The notes under the pieces: generated by a model
Seen by the model: only the letters and a program-made list of their open reading frames with translations
Told to the model about the DNA's origin: nothing
Database searches by the model: none
Translations under genes and position numbers: made by a program
NCBI GenBank assembly: GCA_016946835.1
Contig: JACVTC010000128.1
Location: forward strand, 55,001-119,000
Origin: Neocallimastix lanati (nom. inval.)
Lineage: Eukaryota > Neocallimastigomycota > Neocallimastigomycetes > Neocallimastigales > Neocallimastigaceae
Direction: 5' to 3'
Length of the DNA: 64,000 nt
Part shown: positions 25,801 through 55,746 of the stretch, piece after piece
How the letters are laid out: each line of letters opens with the position of its first letter
Numbering within the stretch: position 1 is the stretch's first letter

Positions 25801-27334
25801 ATCTAGATGTTGTGGTGGACTCTTTGCAGATGATATTGTTCTATGCGCACCGTCAAGAACTAAGTTGAAAAAAATGCTTAAGAAGGTAAATGAATGGGCT
25901 AAATTTAATATGATGAATTTTGGAATTAATAAGTGTGCAACGATGGTGATTCGACCAGACACACCTCTTTTTCAAAATAAAAGAGATCCTACTTTTTATC
26001 TTGCTGGTCAACCAATTCCAATAACTAAATGTTATACCTATTTAGGTATACCATTTGATAAAAGCTTATCGTTGAAACCTATTATTAAATTACTTAACTC
26101 TAAAGTAACTAAAGCTCTCTTTTCTGTTAGTAAATTTCTTTCAAATTCCAAAATTCCTATTCCATTTAAGAAGATTATAATTAACTCTTATGTACTTAGT
26201 AAAGTCTCTTACTTTGCACCTTTACTTGGTTCAAATAAAACGAGAACAAATAATACTCAGAAATTAATTAATAAAGGATTAAGATGGATTGCAGGTATAC
26301 AAAAAGCCAAATCATTTATTAATGTATATTCTATTTCAAAAGATTTACATATTCCTCCATTGTCAGCTAAGTGTGCTTTGTCTCAGGTCAAATGTTTTGA
26401 TAAATGGAAAAATTCAAATTGTATTATTTCCTTTTTAGTTAATAATATTCCAAAATCTAGAAAATATACATGGACAAAAGAAAGTAGAACTCTTAAACGT
26501 AAACTAGAGAAAAGAGGTAATAACGATAATAAAATCAAGGATTTTTATTGGAAAAGAGATATGAAAATCAATTCTATTAAAGCTGAGTTTTATGACAAAA
26601 ACAAATTCGAAGAAACATCAAAATTTATAAAACTTTGTTATGACTATCCTGATCTTTCATATGGTTTCTATTGGCTATTGAGAGCACGAAGCGGATATAG
26701 ATTAGATGCTAGAATTGCTAAAGCTGCAAAAATAGTGGACCAAATGTGTCCTAATTTTTGTCCCTGTTGTAAAAGTAATAAACAATGGATAAGTCATTGG
26801 TTAATTGATTGTCCCTTTTTCAATCATACTCGTAGTAAAGTTAATGATAAAATTTTATTTTTATATAATGCTTTTTACCGTGGCAACCTAACAAATGATA
26901 TTGTTAATAGTAATAATGATAATAGTAATAGTAATAATAGTAATAGTTATAATAGTAATAATAATATTAGTAATAGTATTTTTAGTAATGTTAGTAATAG
27001 TATTGAAAATAATGTGTATATTGATTCTAGTGTGTGTGAAAAAGTGTTTAATTTCCTTCTTGGAGGTCGAAGTATTAATAACAGTACAAGGGAATGGAAG
27101 GATCTATTTAAGTGCCAGATGAAATCAGGTGCTTATTCTGATACTCCGTTCTTAGTGGTTACTGCGGCACTTCTCCAATCGATTATACCTATTGCTATTG
27201 GCCAGCAATGGTCTTTGTTCAATAGGTTCAAATCGAATCGTACTACTACTACCAAGAGCGTCAATGCTGAAGAAACAGTAAGACAGGCCAGCAGGGCTAG
27301 CGCAACCAATGAAGATCATAATTTTGTATCTTAA
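22853..27334 (+). CDS. LINE polyprotein: endonuclease and reverse transcriptase, 1493 aa
   Basis: This is the single ORF of the element. The ATG is the first in frame after an upstream TAA. Residues 28-105 (KLLFIRGL, then FKIKIVG) look like a small alpha/beta RNA-binding fold, possibly RRM-like. Residues 137-250 are a Ser/Thr linker. The APE-type endonuclease (275-495) keeps its expected residues: Asn in WNTNGW (280-285), Glu309 (QETG), Asp420-x-Asn422 (GDFN) and Asp485-His486 (SDH). The reverse transcriptase spans about 735-1020, with PDG (757-759), LDLKKAYDSVP, VRQGCPLSPILF and catalytic FADD (991-994). A C-x2-C-x8-H-x4-C knuckle follows at 1303-1320. The last about 100 residues form a domain with LLGGRS and KSVNAEE motifs that recurs in diverged LINEs of this window. 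The protein should nick target DNA and copy its own RNA there. No lesion is visible. Confidence 0.93.
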   Translation: MEIQFIRNKNFILRGSRCHGIPMENTKLLFIRGLRSWPEIKMRRHLKKTLNELNDKVLSVKRIANFNDAFFKIKIVGNEEELTSITDCIVNSFKRASINVINCSKRNHKYSFSSLKRKHFALSEKVNSSYNINLFTTSNSNADSSQNSNSSSNTDSCSSSSTSSSSSSSTSSSTSSSSSSSTSLSTSSSTGSSSSSSPSSSTISSSSSSTSSSTSTSSSSSSSSSSSTSSSSISNLCLNSVSSSDSNSNFSSINYNNSNNINNTHINNNTVKEFSLCVSWNTNGWNFDKKDSVEFFISMYKPLFLCFQETGNGSGSSSKYPCRVSLKNYKHFFKKANNEIPGKRGLYIGFHNSCQASLENNTYEYIISLYTYNFWNFTKCSIGNVYVPHSGHSLHARTARIEILSWLNSHSSHPSMLVGDFNLPTEKLSNLLSKFSNWKILPLWGSPISWSRGNRESAIDHAIVNDHMLDLLSYGTFIDFPPISDHKPLLIKGKSFSSVNSDNSFSLPKKTVKWDRLKCINEKESIFDNNYFSVLEEVIPDPNISIDDISKKFISTSFNIAKELNITSISEVRKSFFHMSQKIFNLQKLKMKLYKSIKRRGSYHNLDEFEELIDKYNRMCKIIHHMCNIYRKTEYQHWINTGCEYMKSHNPKKAWKWLKTTAKVDKFKNMSNSPVKDKNGKLATSTKEQLEVWHNHYKKLASSHSDINNALIEWYNKFSNGTIRYTRHNEWDINQDISIEEIREAILATPNFKASGPDGIPIEFYKALIPPDDENSVNNSSSGLNCLQKIYSRIWNGEFPSSWNEASIISIPKKGDDLSDCDNYRGISLINNGIKLISKIVSKRISEYGLKNNFIRPEQFGFRTKEECVSLFISIREICQRRKNDNKETYLAFLDLKKAYDSVPIGNILYKLDALGIRGKCYQFIKNLYLTSKASVKIDDQYSESFNIMKGVRQGCPLSPILFNLFINDIFNDVSELGIPLGESRCCGGLFADDIVLCAPSRTKLKKMLKKVNEWAKFNMMNFGINKCATMVIRPDTPLFQNKRDPTFYLAGQPIPITKCYTYLGIPFDKSLSLKPIIKLLNSKVTKALFSVSKFLSNSKIPIPFKKIIINSYVLSKVSYFAPLLGSNKTRTNNTQKLINKGLRWIAGIQKAKSFINVYSISKDLHIPPLSAKCALSQVKCFDKWKNSNCIISFLVNNIPKSRKYTWTKESRTLKRKLEKRGNNDNKIKDFYWKRDMKINSIKAEFYDKNKFEETSKFIKLCYDYPDLSYGFYWLLRARSGYRLDARIAKAAKIVDQMCPNFCPCCKSNKQWISHWLIDCPFFNHTRSKVNDKILFLYNAFYRGNLTNDIVNSNNDNSNSNNSNSYNSNNNISNSIFSNVSNSIENNVYIDSSVCEKVFNFLLGGRSINNSTREWKDLFKCQMKSGAYSDTPFLVVTAALLQSIIPIAIGQQWSLFNRFKSNRTTTTKSVNAEETVRQASRASATNEDHNFVS

Positions 27335-27581
27335 AATTATGATTAACATTGCGAAGTCAAAGTTAATTATTATACTTCAGTATAATAATGCCCTTGTGAA
27401 GTCTTATAAATATTAATTAAATGAAACTAGAATATATTATACCATTATTTTATTTTTATTTTGTGTTTTATTTTTTGTTTATTTTTTTATCTTTTTTTTT
27501 TTATTATTTTATTACATGTATTTTATCAAATATTTAATTAATAAAGATGAAACAAGTTTGCTGCCGTTAAAAAAAAAAAAA

Positions 27582-27595
27582 ATAAGAATAAAATA
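27582..27595 (+). repeat. 3' target-site duplication of full-length LINE
   Basis: Exact second copy of ATAAGAATAAAATA, directly after the A tail. Confidence 0.88.
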
Positions 27596-27691
27596 TAATA
27601 AAAAAAAAAAATAAGATTTATCAAATATTTAATTAATAAAGATGAAACAAGTTTGCTGCCGTTAAAAAAAAAAAAAAAAATAAGAATAAAA
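27596..27691 (+). repeat. Second copy of LINE 3' tail
   Basis: Bases 27618-27679 repeat the last about 60 bp of the LINE (TTATCAAATA through TGCTGCCGTT plus an A tail). They are again followed by ATAAGAATAAAA at 27680-27691. Either a very short 5'-truncated copy landed at the same site, or the tail and target site were duplicated in tandem. Confidence 0.85.
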
Positions 27692-27699
27692 AAAATTTA

Positions 27700-28302
27700 A
27701 ACTTTAAAAATGATAGTTTAAATGTATGAATAGTAATCATAATTCAATATTAAATGATATAGTATATATTATGAAAATCCTACAATTAAAGCTTGAACAA
27801 TGAACTATCTACCTAACATTAATCAATATAATATATTATATCTTGGAATACCTTTCCAATGAATCAATGGATTTAGAACCTATTATTACTAAGATGAACA
27901 GTAAAATAAATTATACAGTTAACTCTTTCTTTTCTTTAGCCTGTTAACCAACGGGTGGAGGGGGAAAAACGTACCTTTCTACTTTAAGAACTTGTATTCT
28001 TAGTTACCCTTTATCCTTCATTCACTTCTTTACTATGCCCCTTTTTACTAACTAGAATCTTCTTGTATAATTTCTCATTTAGTCAATAGTATATCAACAA
28101 TACTTTCAAATTATTCATGGACCAAAAAAAAAAAAAAAAAAAGGATATGTAGATTATCAATACTTCAAGATAATAATAAATTTCCTGAAGAAATTAATGG
28201 AAGTTTTATTATGAAAATGTTCATTATTTAAGTACCCTTGCGATTAGATCAAAATAAATACTAGAAGTTTTTAACTTTTAGTTTATATAAAAAAAAAATA
28301 TA

Positions 28303-28341
<39 letters not shown>

Positions 28342-28450
28342 GTCTATCTATCTTTAAAAAATATTCACAATTTTTACTTTGATTTTTTTTTTTTTTTGGA
28401 TGAATTAAATGTGGATTCAAATTTGATAGGAAGACTTATATAAAAAATAA
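27700..28450 (+). pseudogene. Decayed LINE reverse-transcriptase 3' part
   Basis: Broken frames give YLGIPF and MDLEPIITKMNSK near 27840-27905, FTMPLF near 28030, YSWTK near 28110 and GFFW-ELNVDSNLIG near 28390-28430. These match, in order, the segments between the RT core and the zinc knuckle of the other LINEs. Frameshifts and homopolymer runs break it up. The subfamily is uncertain. Confidence 0.65.
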
Positions 28451-28701
28451 ATTGATATTTTGTTTGAAAGTAAAAATAAGGAGATTTTAGCTTTTAGATG
28501 ATTTTCAATTCAATACAATGGAGAAAAAAAAAAACATATAAAAAAAAATAAAAAAAAAAAAAAAACTTCTTTTAAAGCATGTTAAAGTCAATTTTTTTTA
28601 AAAAATATTTTGATATAGTATAATTTTTAATAATTTTAAATAAAATATTAACTCATAATAGCAGATTTAATAAGTTTCAAATAATTAAACTTTTTGTACT
28701 A

Positions 28702-28743
<42 letters not shown>

Positions 28744-28754
28744 ATAACATGATA

Positions 28755-28817
<63 letters not shown>

Positions 28818-28865
28818 CGATAATTATTATTATTATTTATTTAGTTTTAATAAAAGTTTATACTC
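28451..28865. other. Intergenic with T run and (ATT)n
   Basis: A T run at about 28705-28739 is followed by an ATT repeat at 28757-28817. No gene is seen. Confidence 0.7.
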
Positions 28866-29368
28866 ATTTTATATTCATTCATTATCATATACATTCATTA
28901 TTATATTCATTCATTATAATATTTATTCATTATAATATTTATTCAATATCATATTCATTCAATATCATATTCATTCATTATAATATTCATTCATTATAAT
29001 ATTCATTCATTATAATATTCATTCATTATAATATTCATTCATTATAATATTTATTCATTATAATATTCATTCATTATAATATTTATTCATTATAATATTA
29101 ATTCATTATAATATTTATTCATTATCATATTCATTCATTATAATATTCATTCATTATAATATTCATTCATTATAATATTCATTCATTATAATATTCATTC
29201 ATTATAATATTCATTCATTATAATATTTATTCATTATAATATTTATTCATTATAATATTCATTCATTATAATATTTATTCATTATAATATTTATTCATTA
29301 TAATATTCATTCATTATAATATTTATTCATTATAATATTTATTCATTATAATATTTATTCATTATCAT
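28866..29368. repeat. 16-bp minisatellite
   Basis: About 31 tandem copies of ATTCATTCATTATAAT. A common variant is ATTTATTCATTATAAT, and a rarer one has TATCAT. Copies are close to identical across 500 bp, which suggests recent expansion or ongoing homogenisation. Confidence 0.92.
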
Positions 29369-31642
29369 AGATAGTATTAATTTAATTTTGTACTACATAT
29401 TTATATATACAATGATTTTTTAGATTATTAATTATAATTAATTTTGTACTACCTATTTACATAAGATGATTTTTTTTATAATATTTATATTTTTAAATAT
29501 CTAAAAATGTAAAAATAAATATTATTAGTATTAATTTTTTTATTTATAATAATGAATATAATAACTTTTAGATTATATAGGTAAAATAAATTCATAAATA
29601 GTTTGTAAAAATAACTAAAATCTATTTGTGATAAAATATTATTATTTAGATTATATATTAGAATTTTATAGTTACTTAGTGAACTTTTTGATTGATAAAG
29701 CAAGCATAATATGCCTGTTAAGTTATGCTTAATGAACAAAAACCTAATTAAAAACTCTTAATATATACATATTAATTAATATATATTGATTAATCTAAAA
29801 TATTGGGGTTAGCAAATAGTTTTTTTTTTTCTTTTAATTATCAGAAAATTAGTTAATAATTGATAAATTTTATTCGATTCATTTTTAATGTTAATAATTA
29901 TATTTATTTAATAGAATATTTAAATATTCAAACTTTTTTTTTTTTTTTTAAATTTTATATTTTTTCTATTAAATAAATAAATAAATGAATAAATAAATAA
30001 ATAAATAAATAAATATTTATATATTTATTCTTTAAAATATTAAAGTTTCTTTTATGTCTTTTATTAATTACTAATTATTTTTTACTAAAAAGAGATGAAT
30101 GAAGTTTAATATCAATTTTTTTTATTTTGAAAGTAATTATTTCTTAATAATAGAATAATATTTTATTCATCATAATTATATTTATTTTTTTTTATTATTT
30201 ATTATTTATTTATTATTTATTAATAAATACTCTTTTTATTTATTTAATTATTTATTATTTATTTATTTATTATTCCATTATTTATTTATTTATTTATTAT
30301 TTATTATTTATTATTATTTATTATTTATTATTTATTATTTTTCTCTATTATTAATTATTAATTATAATGTATATTTTTTTTAAAAAAAAGTTTATTTTTA
30401 TGATGGCAATAATTTTTGGTTTTAAATAAATAAATAAATAAATTTAAAAAAATTATAAATTAATTTTATAAAATATAAATATATTGTATCATATATTAAT
30501 TTAAAATTTAATATTACCATTTAATTATTTACAGTATATTACAATATACGAAATATAAATTAAATGTATATAATAAATATTAATAAACTATTTTATCTTT
30601 AATATTATTTATTTTTTTATTATCTCTTTTTTTTTTATTCCTTTTATTCTTTATAATTTTTGATAATTAGAATTTAATACATTATTAATATAATAGTATA
30701 TATAATAGATCATATATTATTATTTAATTGATTTATAATAGGAATTATTAATAATATATATTTTATTTTATTTTTTTTTATTTTTTTTTTTAAAAAATAA
30801 AATTATAAAAAATTTTATTTTTAATATTAAAACTAATTATTAAATAAAAACTAAATAATCCTTGTTAAAAAAATAATAAAATAAACGATCTTTTATTTTT
30901 TTTTTTTTAACATTTGAAATTTAGTAAAAAAAAAAAAAAAGGAATATTTTTTTAGTTAATTAATAAAAATAAAATAAAAATAAAAATAAAAATAAAACAA
31001 AATAAATTAAATATATATATATACAAACAAAATTAAAATAAAAACAAAATATAATAATAGCATTTTTTTTAAAAAAAAAGTAAGACAATTTTTCATTTTA
31101 ATATTAATATAATCAAATGTTTATTGGGAAAAAATAAATATAAAAATAAAATGAATAGTTGAAATTTTAAAATCCTAAATTAAAGAGGAAATTTATTAGA
31201 CGTATTAAAATTAATATAAGCTGAATAAAAGAAATCTAATTTATGATGAAAAAAAAATATAATATAAAGTATAAAGTATTTTTTTAATATGAATTAATCG
31301 ACATAGTCTTAGATTATATAGTATTAAATAAATAATAGAAATAAAAAAGACTATAGAAGTAATCATGGCTGTCAAATAAATATAAATGGAAAACATGAAA
31401 AACAAAATTTAATAATAAAATTTAATTATTAATAATTATTTTTCAGTAAAAAAAAAAAAAAAAAAGCTTTATATATATCAATTACTTCTCTCATATTATT
31501 AAATATTATTAATTGATATAACATGAATATATAATTATAAATTAGAATGTATTAGTAAATAATTTTATTTTATTATTATTATTATTATTATTTTTATTTT
31601 TCATTTTTGATATAAAGAAGAAAAGTTTAAAATAGTATCAAG
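29369..31642. other. Intergenic, about 2.3 kb
   Basis: AT-rich DNA with loose TTATTTA repeats at about 30180-30350 and many short A/T runs. An 84-codon open frame at 29485-29739 (-) has only composition-driven content. The region just before 31643 should hold the promoter of the proteinase gene, but no element is identifiable. Confidence 0.5.
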
Positions 31643-34133
<2,491 letters not shown>

Positions 34134-34714
34134 ATTTATTAATTAAACAACAATAGCTTAGTTTTATCTTTAAAGAAAAAAAAAAAAAAAGAAAAGCATA
34201 CAAAATTTTAAAATAATAATAATAAAAAAAAAACATAAACAATAAAATTAAATCAAAATACGTTAATTGTAATATATTATATAATTAAAAAAAATTTTTT
34301 TTTTCAATTATAATTTTTTTATTATATGAATATATTACAATGGTTTAATAATTTCAAAATTAAAATAATAATAATTAATAACATAAAGAGACGATAATCA
34401 ATTCTACTGTATTATAAATAAAAAATCATCATTTTGTTTTATTTTTAATTATTATAAAAATTAAACGTTAATCAAAATAATAATAATAATAATTAATATA
34501 TATATATATTTATATCAATATAATATAACTTTATAATGAATAAATATTTTTATATAGTAAAATTTTACATAAATTAAAAAAAAAATAAAAAAATAAAAAA
34601 TATAAAATATAAAAAAAAAAAATATAAAAAAATAAAAATAAAAATAAAATAAAAATAAATAAAATAAAACAAAAAAAAAGAAAAAATAAAAGTTTGAAAA
34701 TTTTATAAAATTTT

Positions 34715-34775
<61 letters not shown>

Positions 34776-34889
34776 GTTTTATTTTTTATTAATTTTATTT
34801 ATTATTACAAATATTATAAAATTTAGTTATATATTATTAAATAATAGATACTATTTTGCATAATTTAATGAATATATTTATTTAATAAA
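34134..34889. other. Intergenic with long T run
   Basis: AT-rich DNA downstream of the proteinase. It includes a T run of about 50 at 34718-34767. The Phe/Tyr-rich minus-strand frame at 34515-34718 is a composition artefact. Confidence 0.6.
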
Positions 34890-35567
34890 TACATAAAAAT
34901 AATATTGAAATAGTTCAAATGTTATTAAATTACTCCAATGAAAATAATATTATTTTAAAATTATATAAAATAAATGATAAAGATAATTATCCATTGTTAA
35001 GAGCGGTAATCAGAAATAATATTAAAATAGTTAAATTATTAATTGATTCTGCCAATATCAAATTAAAATTAAAAAAAGCAAAGAAATCAGGTGTCTATCC
35101 ATTACTTCTTAATACTACTGATAATAATTATAACCATGAAATAAATAATTTATTATTAGATTATGCCAAAAAAAAATCAAATAATTTTAAAATATTAATT
35201 ATTTAATTTTAAAAATTATTAAATCGATGAACTTATTTCCGGTCCTCCAAAATTTATAGTTTAAATTTATTGACTATCTAATAATATTAAAAAAAAAAAA
35301 AAAAAAAATTATCAAAATTAATAATTAAACAGATTATATATATATAAATATTAATTTTTTTTCATATAAAAATAAATTTTATTTTAAAATAAAAATAAAT
35401 AATAATAAAAAAAAAAAAAAAAAAAAATCCCTTATAATATATAATAATAAAATTAAAAAATATATAAATTATATAAAAGATTAAATTATTATTTTCAAAA
35501 GATATTAAATATTCGACCAAACATATAGATTTTTTATATTATTCAATTTTAGTTATTGAATTTTAAA

Positions 35568-35612
<45 letters not shown>

Positions 35613-35941
35613 TGATGATAGAAAAATATATTTAAAAATATATATTTACATTTAGAGAGTTTAAAAAGATTTAGATTTGGTTTAGGTGTTTTAGATTTTA
35701 AACAAGTTGACAATATTACATTATGGTAATTATTTATTTACCTGCTTAATTTTTTTAAATACATTTTTTCTTTTAATTTTTTTTTTTTTTTTTTTTTTAT
35801 TTTTTAATCTTTTTTTTATATTTAAAAAATAATATAAGTAAAAAATGATAATATTAAAATGGTTGAATTATTAATAGAGTATATCAAATAATTTCATATT
35901 ATTTTAGAATTAAATGAATATATTACCAATAATAAATATTT

Positions 35942-35954
35942 ACTATATTATGCT
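35942..35954 (+). repeat. Target-site duplication, LINE copy in ankyrin gene
   Basis: The 13 bases ACTATATTATGCT recur exactly at 36503-36515, on the other side of the inserted element's A tail. Confidence 0.9.
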
Positions 35955-36502
35955 TGTTTAATTTCCTTCTTGAAGGCAGAAGTATTAATAACAGTACAAG
36001 GGAATGGAAGGATCTATTTAAGTGCCAGATGAAATCAGGTGCTTATTCTGATACTCTATTCTTGGTGGTTACTGCGGCACTTCTTCAATCGATTATACCT
36101 ATTGCTATTGGCCAGCAATGGTCTTTGTTCAATAGGTTCAAATCGAATCGTACTACTACTACCAAGAGCGTCAATGCTGAAGAAACAGTAAGACAGGCCA
36201 GCGTAACCAATGAAGATCATAATTTTGTATCTTAAAATTATGATTAACATTGTGAAGTCAAAATTAATTATTACACTTTAGTATAATAATGTCCTTGTGA
36301 AGTCTTACAGATATTAATTAAATGAAACTAGAATGTTTTATACCATTATTTTATTTTATTTTATTTTTATTTAGTGTTTTTTTTTTTTTCGTTTTGTTTA
36401 TTTTTTTTATCTTTTTTTTTCATGTATTTTTTTTTTTCAAATATTTATTTAATAAAGATGAATCAAGTTTGCTGCTGTTAAAAAAAAAAAAAAAAAAAAA
36501 AA
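35955..36502 (+). mobile_element. 5'-truncated LINE copy
   Basis: A 548-bp copy of the 3' end of the full-length LINE family. It holds the C-terminal about 90 codons (from FNFLLEGRSINN to NEDHNFVS), the 3' UTR, AATAAAGATG and an A tail. It differs from the 22-27 kb copy at scattered positions: Gly to Glu in the LLGG motif, loss of a few codons near the end and TGCTGCTGTT instead of TGCTGCCGTT. It is a typical dead-on-arrival insertion. Confidence 0.93.
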
Positions 36503-37722
36503 ACTATATTATGCTGTTGTTAATAATTATATTGATATCATAAAACTATTGTTTAAATATGCCAAAGATAATGGAATTATTTTAAAATTAGATCATGATA
36601 TACCACCATGGTCACTAGCTATCGCAAAAAATAATTATGAAATAGTTCAATTATTTAGAGAATATGGTAAAAAAAATTATATCATTTTAGATTTAAATCG
36701 ATATGGTACAAATATTCGGTATCCATTTGTACATGCTATTAATAATAATAATTTAGAACTCATTATATTATTAATAAAATATGCTAAAGAAAATCATTTA
36801 ATTTTAGATTTAAATGGAAAATTATATAACAATAAATATTCATTTTTTTGAGCAGTATAAAATAATAATATGGAAATGGTAAAACTACTTATTGAATATG
36901 CTAGTGAAAATTATATTATTTTAAATTTAAGTCAAAAAGATATTCATAATGATTATCCATTATTGGTGTCAATTAAAATCAATAATATAAAAATAATTAA
37001 ATTATTATTAGATTATGTTAATAAAAATCATATCATATTAAATTTGAACGAAAAAGATAATGATAATAATTATCTAATTTTTGTATCTCTCAAAAACAAT
37101 AATACAGAAATATTAAAATTATTATTAAATTATTTACTTCTAAATCAAGTTAATTTAGAATTTAATACTAAAAATAATGATAAGGATTATCCAGGTTTCG
37201 TCATTATAGATTCTAATTGTACTGAAATAGTTCAACTATTAGTAGATTATGACAAAGAGCATCATATTATTTAAGACTTTAATAAGCAAAATATGTATGA
37301 AAATCATCCTTTGCTTTCAGCTGTTAAAAATAATAATTTTAAAATGGTGAAAATCATCACAGATTATGCCGGTGAACAAAACATTTCATTAAATTTTTAC
37401 GTTGGAAATAATAGAAGACTTAATCCATTTTTGGATACATTAACTTTTAATAAAATTAAAATATTTCAGTTATTTATCAAATATGCTTATGATCATCAAA
37501 TAATCTTACAATTACATTGTAAAGATAAAATTAGAAAATTATCCCCTATTAATGACGATATGGAAAAATAATAAGGAAGTCTTGAAATTATTAATTAAAT
37601 ATGCTGACGATAATCATATAATATTAAAAATCAATGACGTCAATATTAATGGGGATTATCCATTGTATAAAAATATTTTATTTGAATTAATGAACAATAA
37701 ATATATTTTATTGTCAAATTAG

Positions 37723-38125
37723 AATTTTATAATAATATTATTTAGGAAATTTTATTATTTATTTGTTTATTATTTAATATTATTTTATTATATATATCTA
37801 ATTAATTTGCAAAAAAATAAAAAAAAAATTTTTTTTTTTTTTTTTTTTGTTTTAATATAACTATAAATATTAGTATTAAACTTTTTTTTTTTTTTTGTTT
37901 GTTTGTTTGTTTGTTTGTTTGCTTTTAACTAAATATTGTCTTTTAAAATATTGTCTTATATTTATTTATATATATATTTGTTGAAAAGAAAAAAAAGGTA
38001 TTTCTTCTATTATGTATATATAAGAAAAATAAATAAATAAATATATTTTTTTTAATTTAATTTAATTTAATTTAATTTTATTTTTATTTTTATTTATTTT
38101 TTTTTTTTATAAAAAACAAAAAGAA
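37723..38125. other. Intergenic between ankyrin relic and dynein gene
   Basis: Homopolymers and a (GTTT)n tract at 37896-37920. It should contain the 3' UTR of the minus-strand dynein gene, but no clear poly(A) signal stands out from the AT background. Confidence 0.5.

Positions 38126-55746
<17,621 letters not shown>

Larger units (their letters stand above)
22198..27581 (+). mobile_element. Full-length LINE (APE-type non-LTR retrotransposon)
   Basis: A 5384-bp element bounded by an exact 14-bp target-site duplication. Layout: 655-bp 5' leader, one ORF (22853-27334), a short T-rich 3' UTR, ATTAATAAAGATG, a terminal TGCTGCCGTT and an A tail at 27569-27581. The 5' end is GC-rich and begins with CCCC. 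Three other copies of the same 3' end occur in the window: a short tail copy at 27.6 kb and 5'-truncated copies at 35,955-36,502 and 60,668-61,198. The family has thus been mobile, and this copy looks intact. Clade placement (L1- or Tad1-like) cannot be decided by eye. Confidence 0.93.
34890..37722 (+). pseudogene. Ankyrin-like repeat protein, broken by LINE
   Basis: Repeats of about 40 residues follow the pattern YPLL-A-NNN-IVKLLIDYA-NIILNLN and are seen at 34890-35206, 35845-35954 and 36516-37722. Ankyrin repeats are usually 33 residues, so these are long variants. The unit is a helix pair (NNIKIVKLLIDSA) followed by a hydrophobic strand-like stretch. The 548-bp LINE copy at 35955-36502 splits one repeat, and the reading resumes exactly across its target-site duplication (YYAV). 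Other lesions are a TAA near 35887, TGA and TAA near 36849 and 36858, a TAA near 37272 and a frameshift near 37565. The final TAG is at 37720-37722. Bases 35207-35840 are AT-rich, with an unassigned frame (FRFGLGVLDF) near 35670. No start could be fixed. Function unknown; no membrane or enzymatic domain is seen. Confidence 0.75.
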
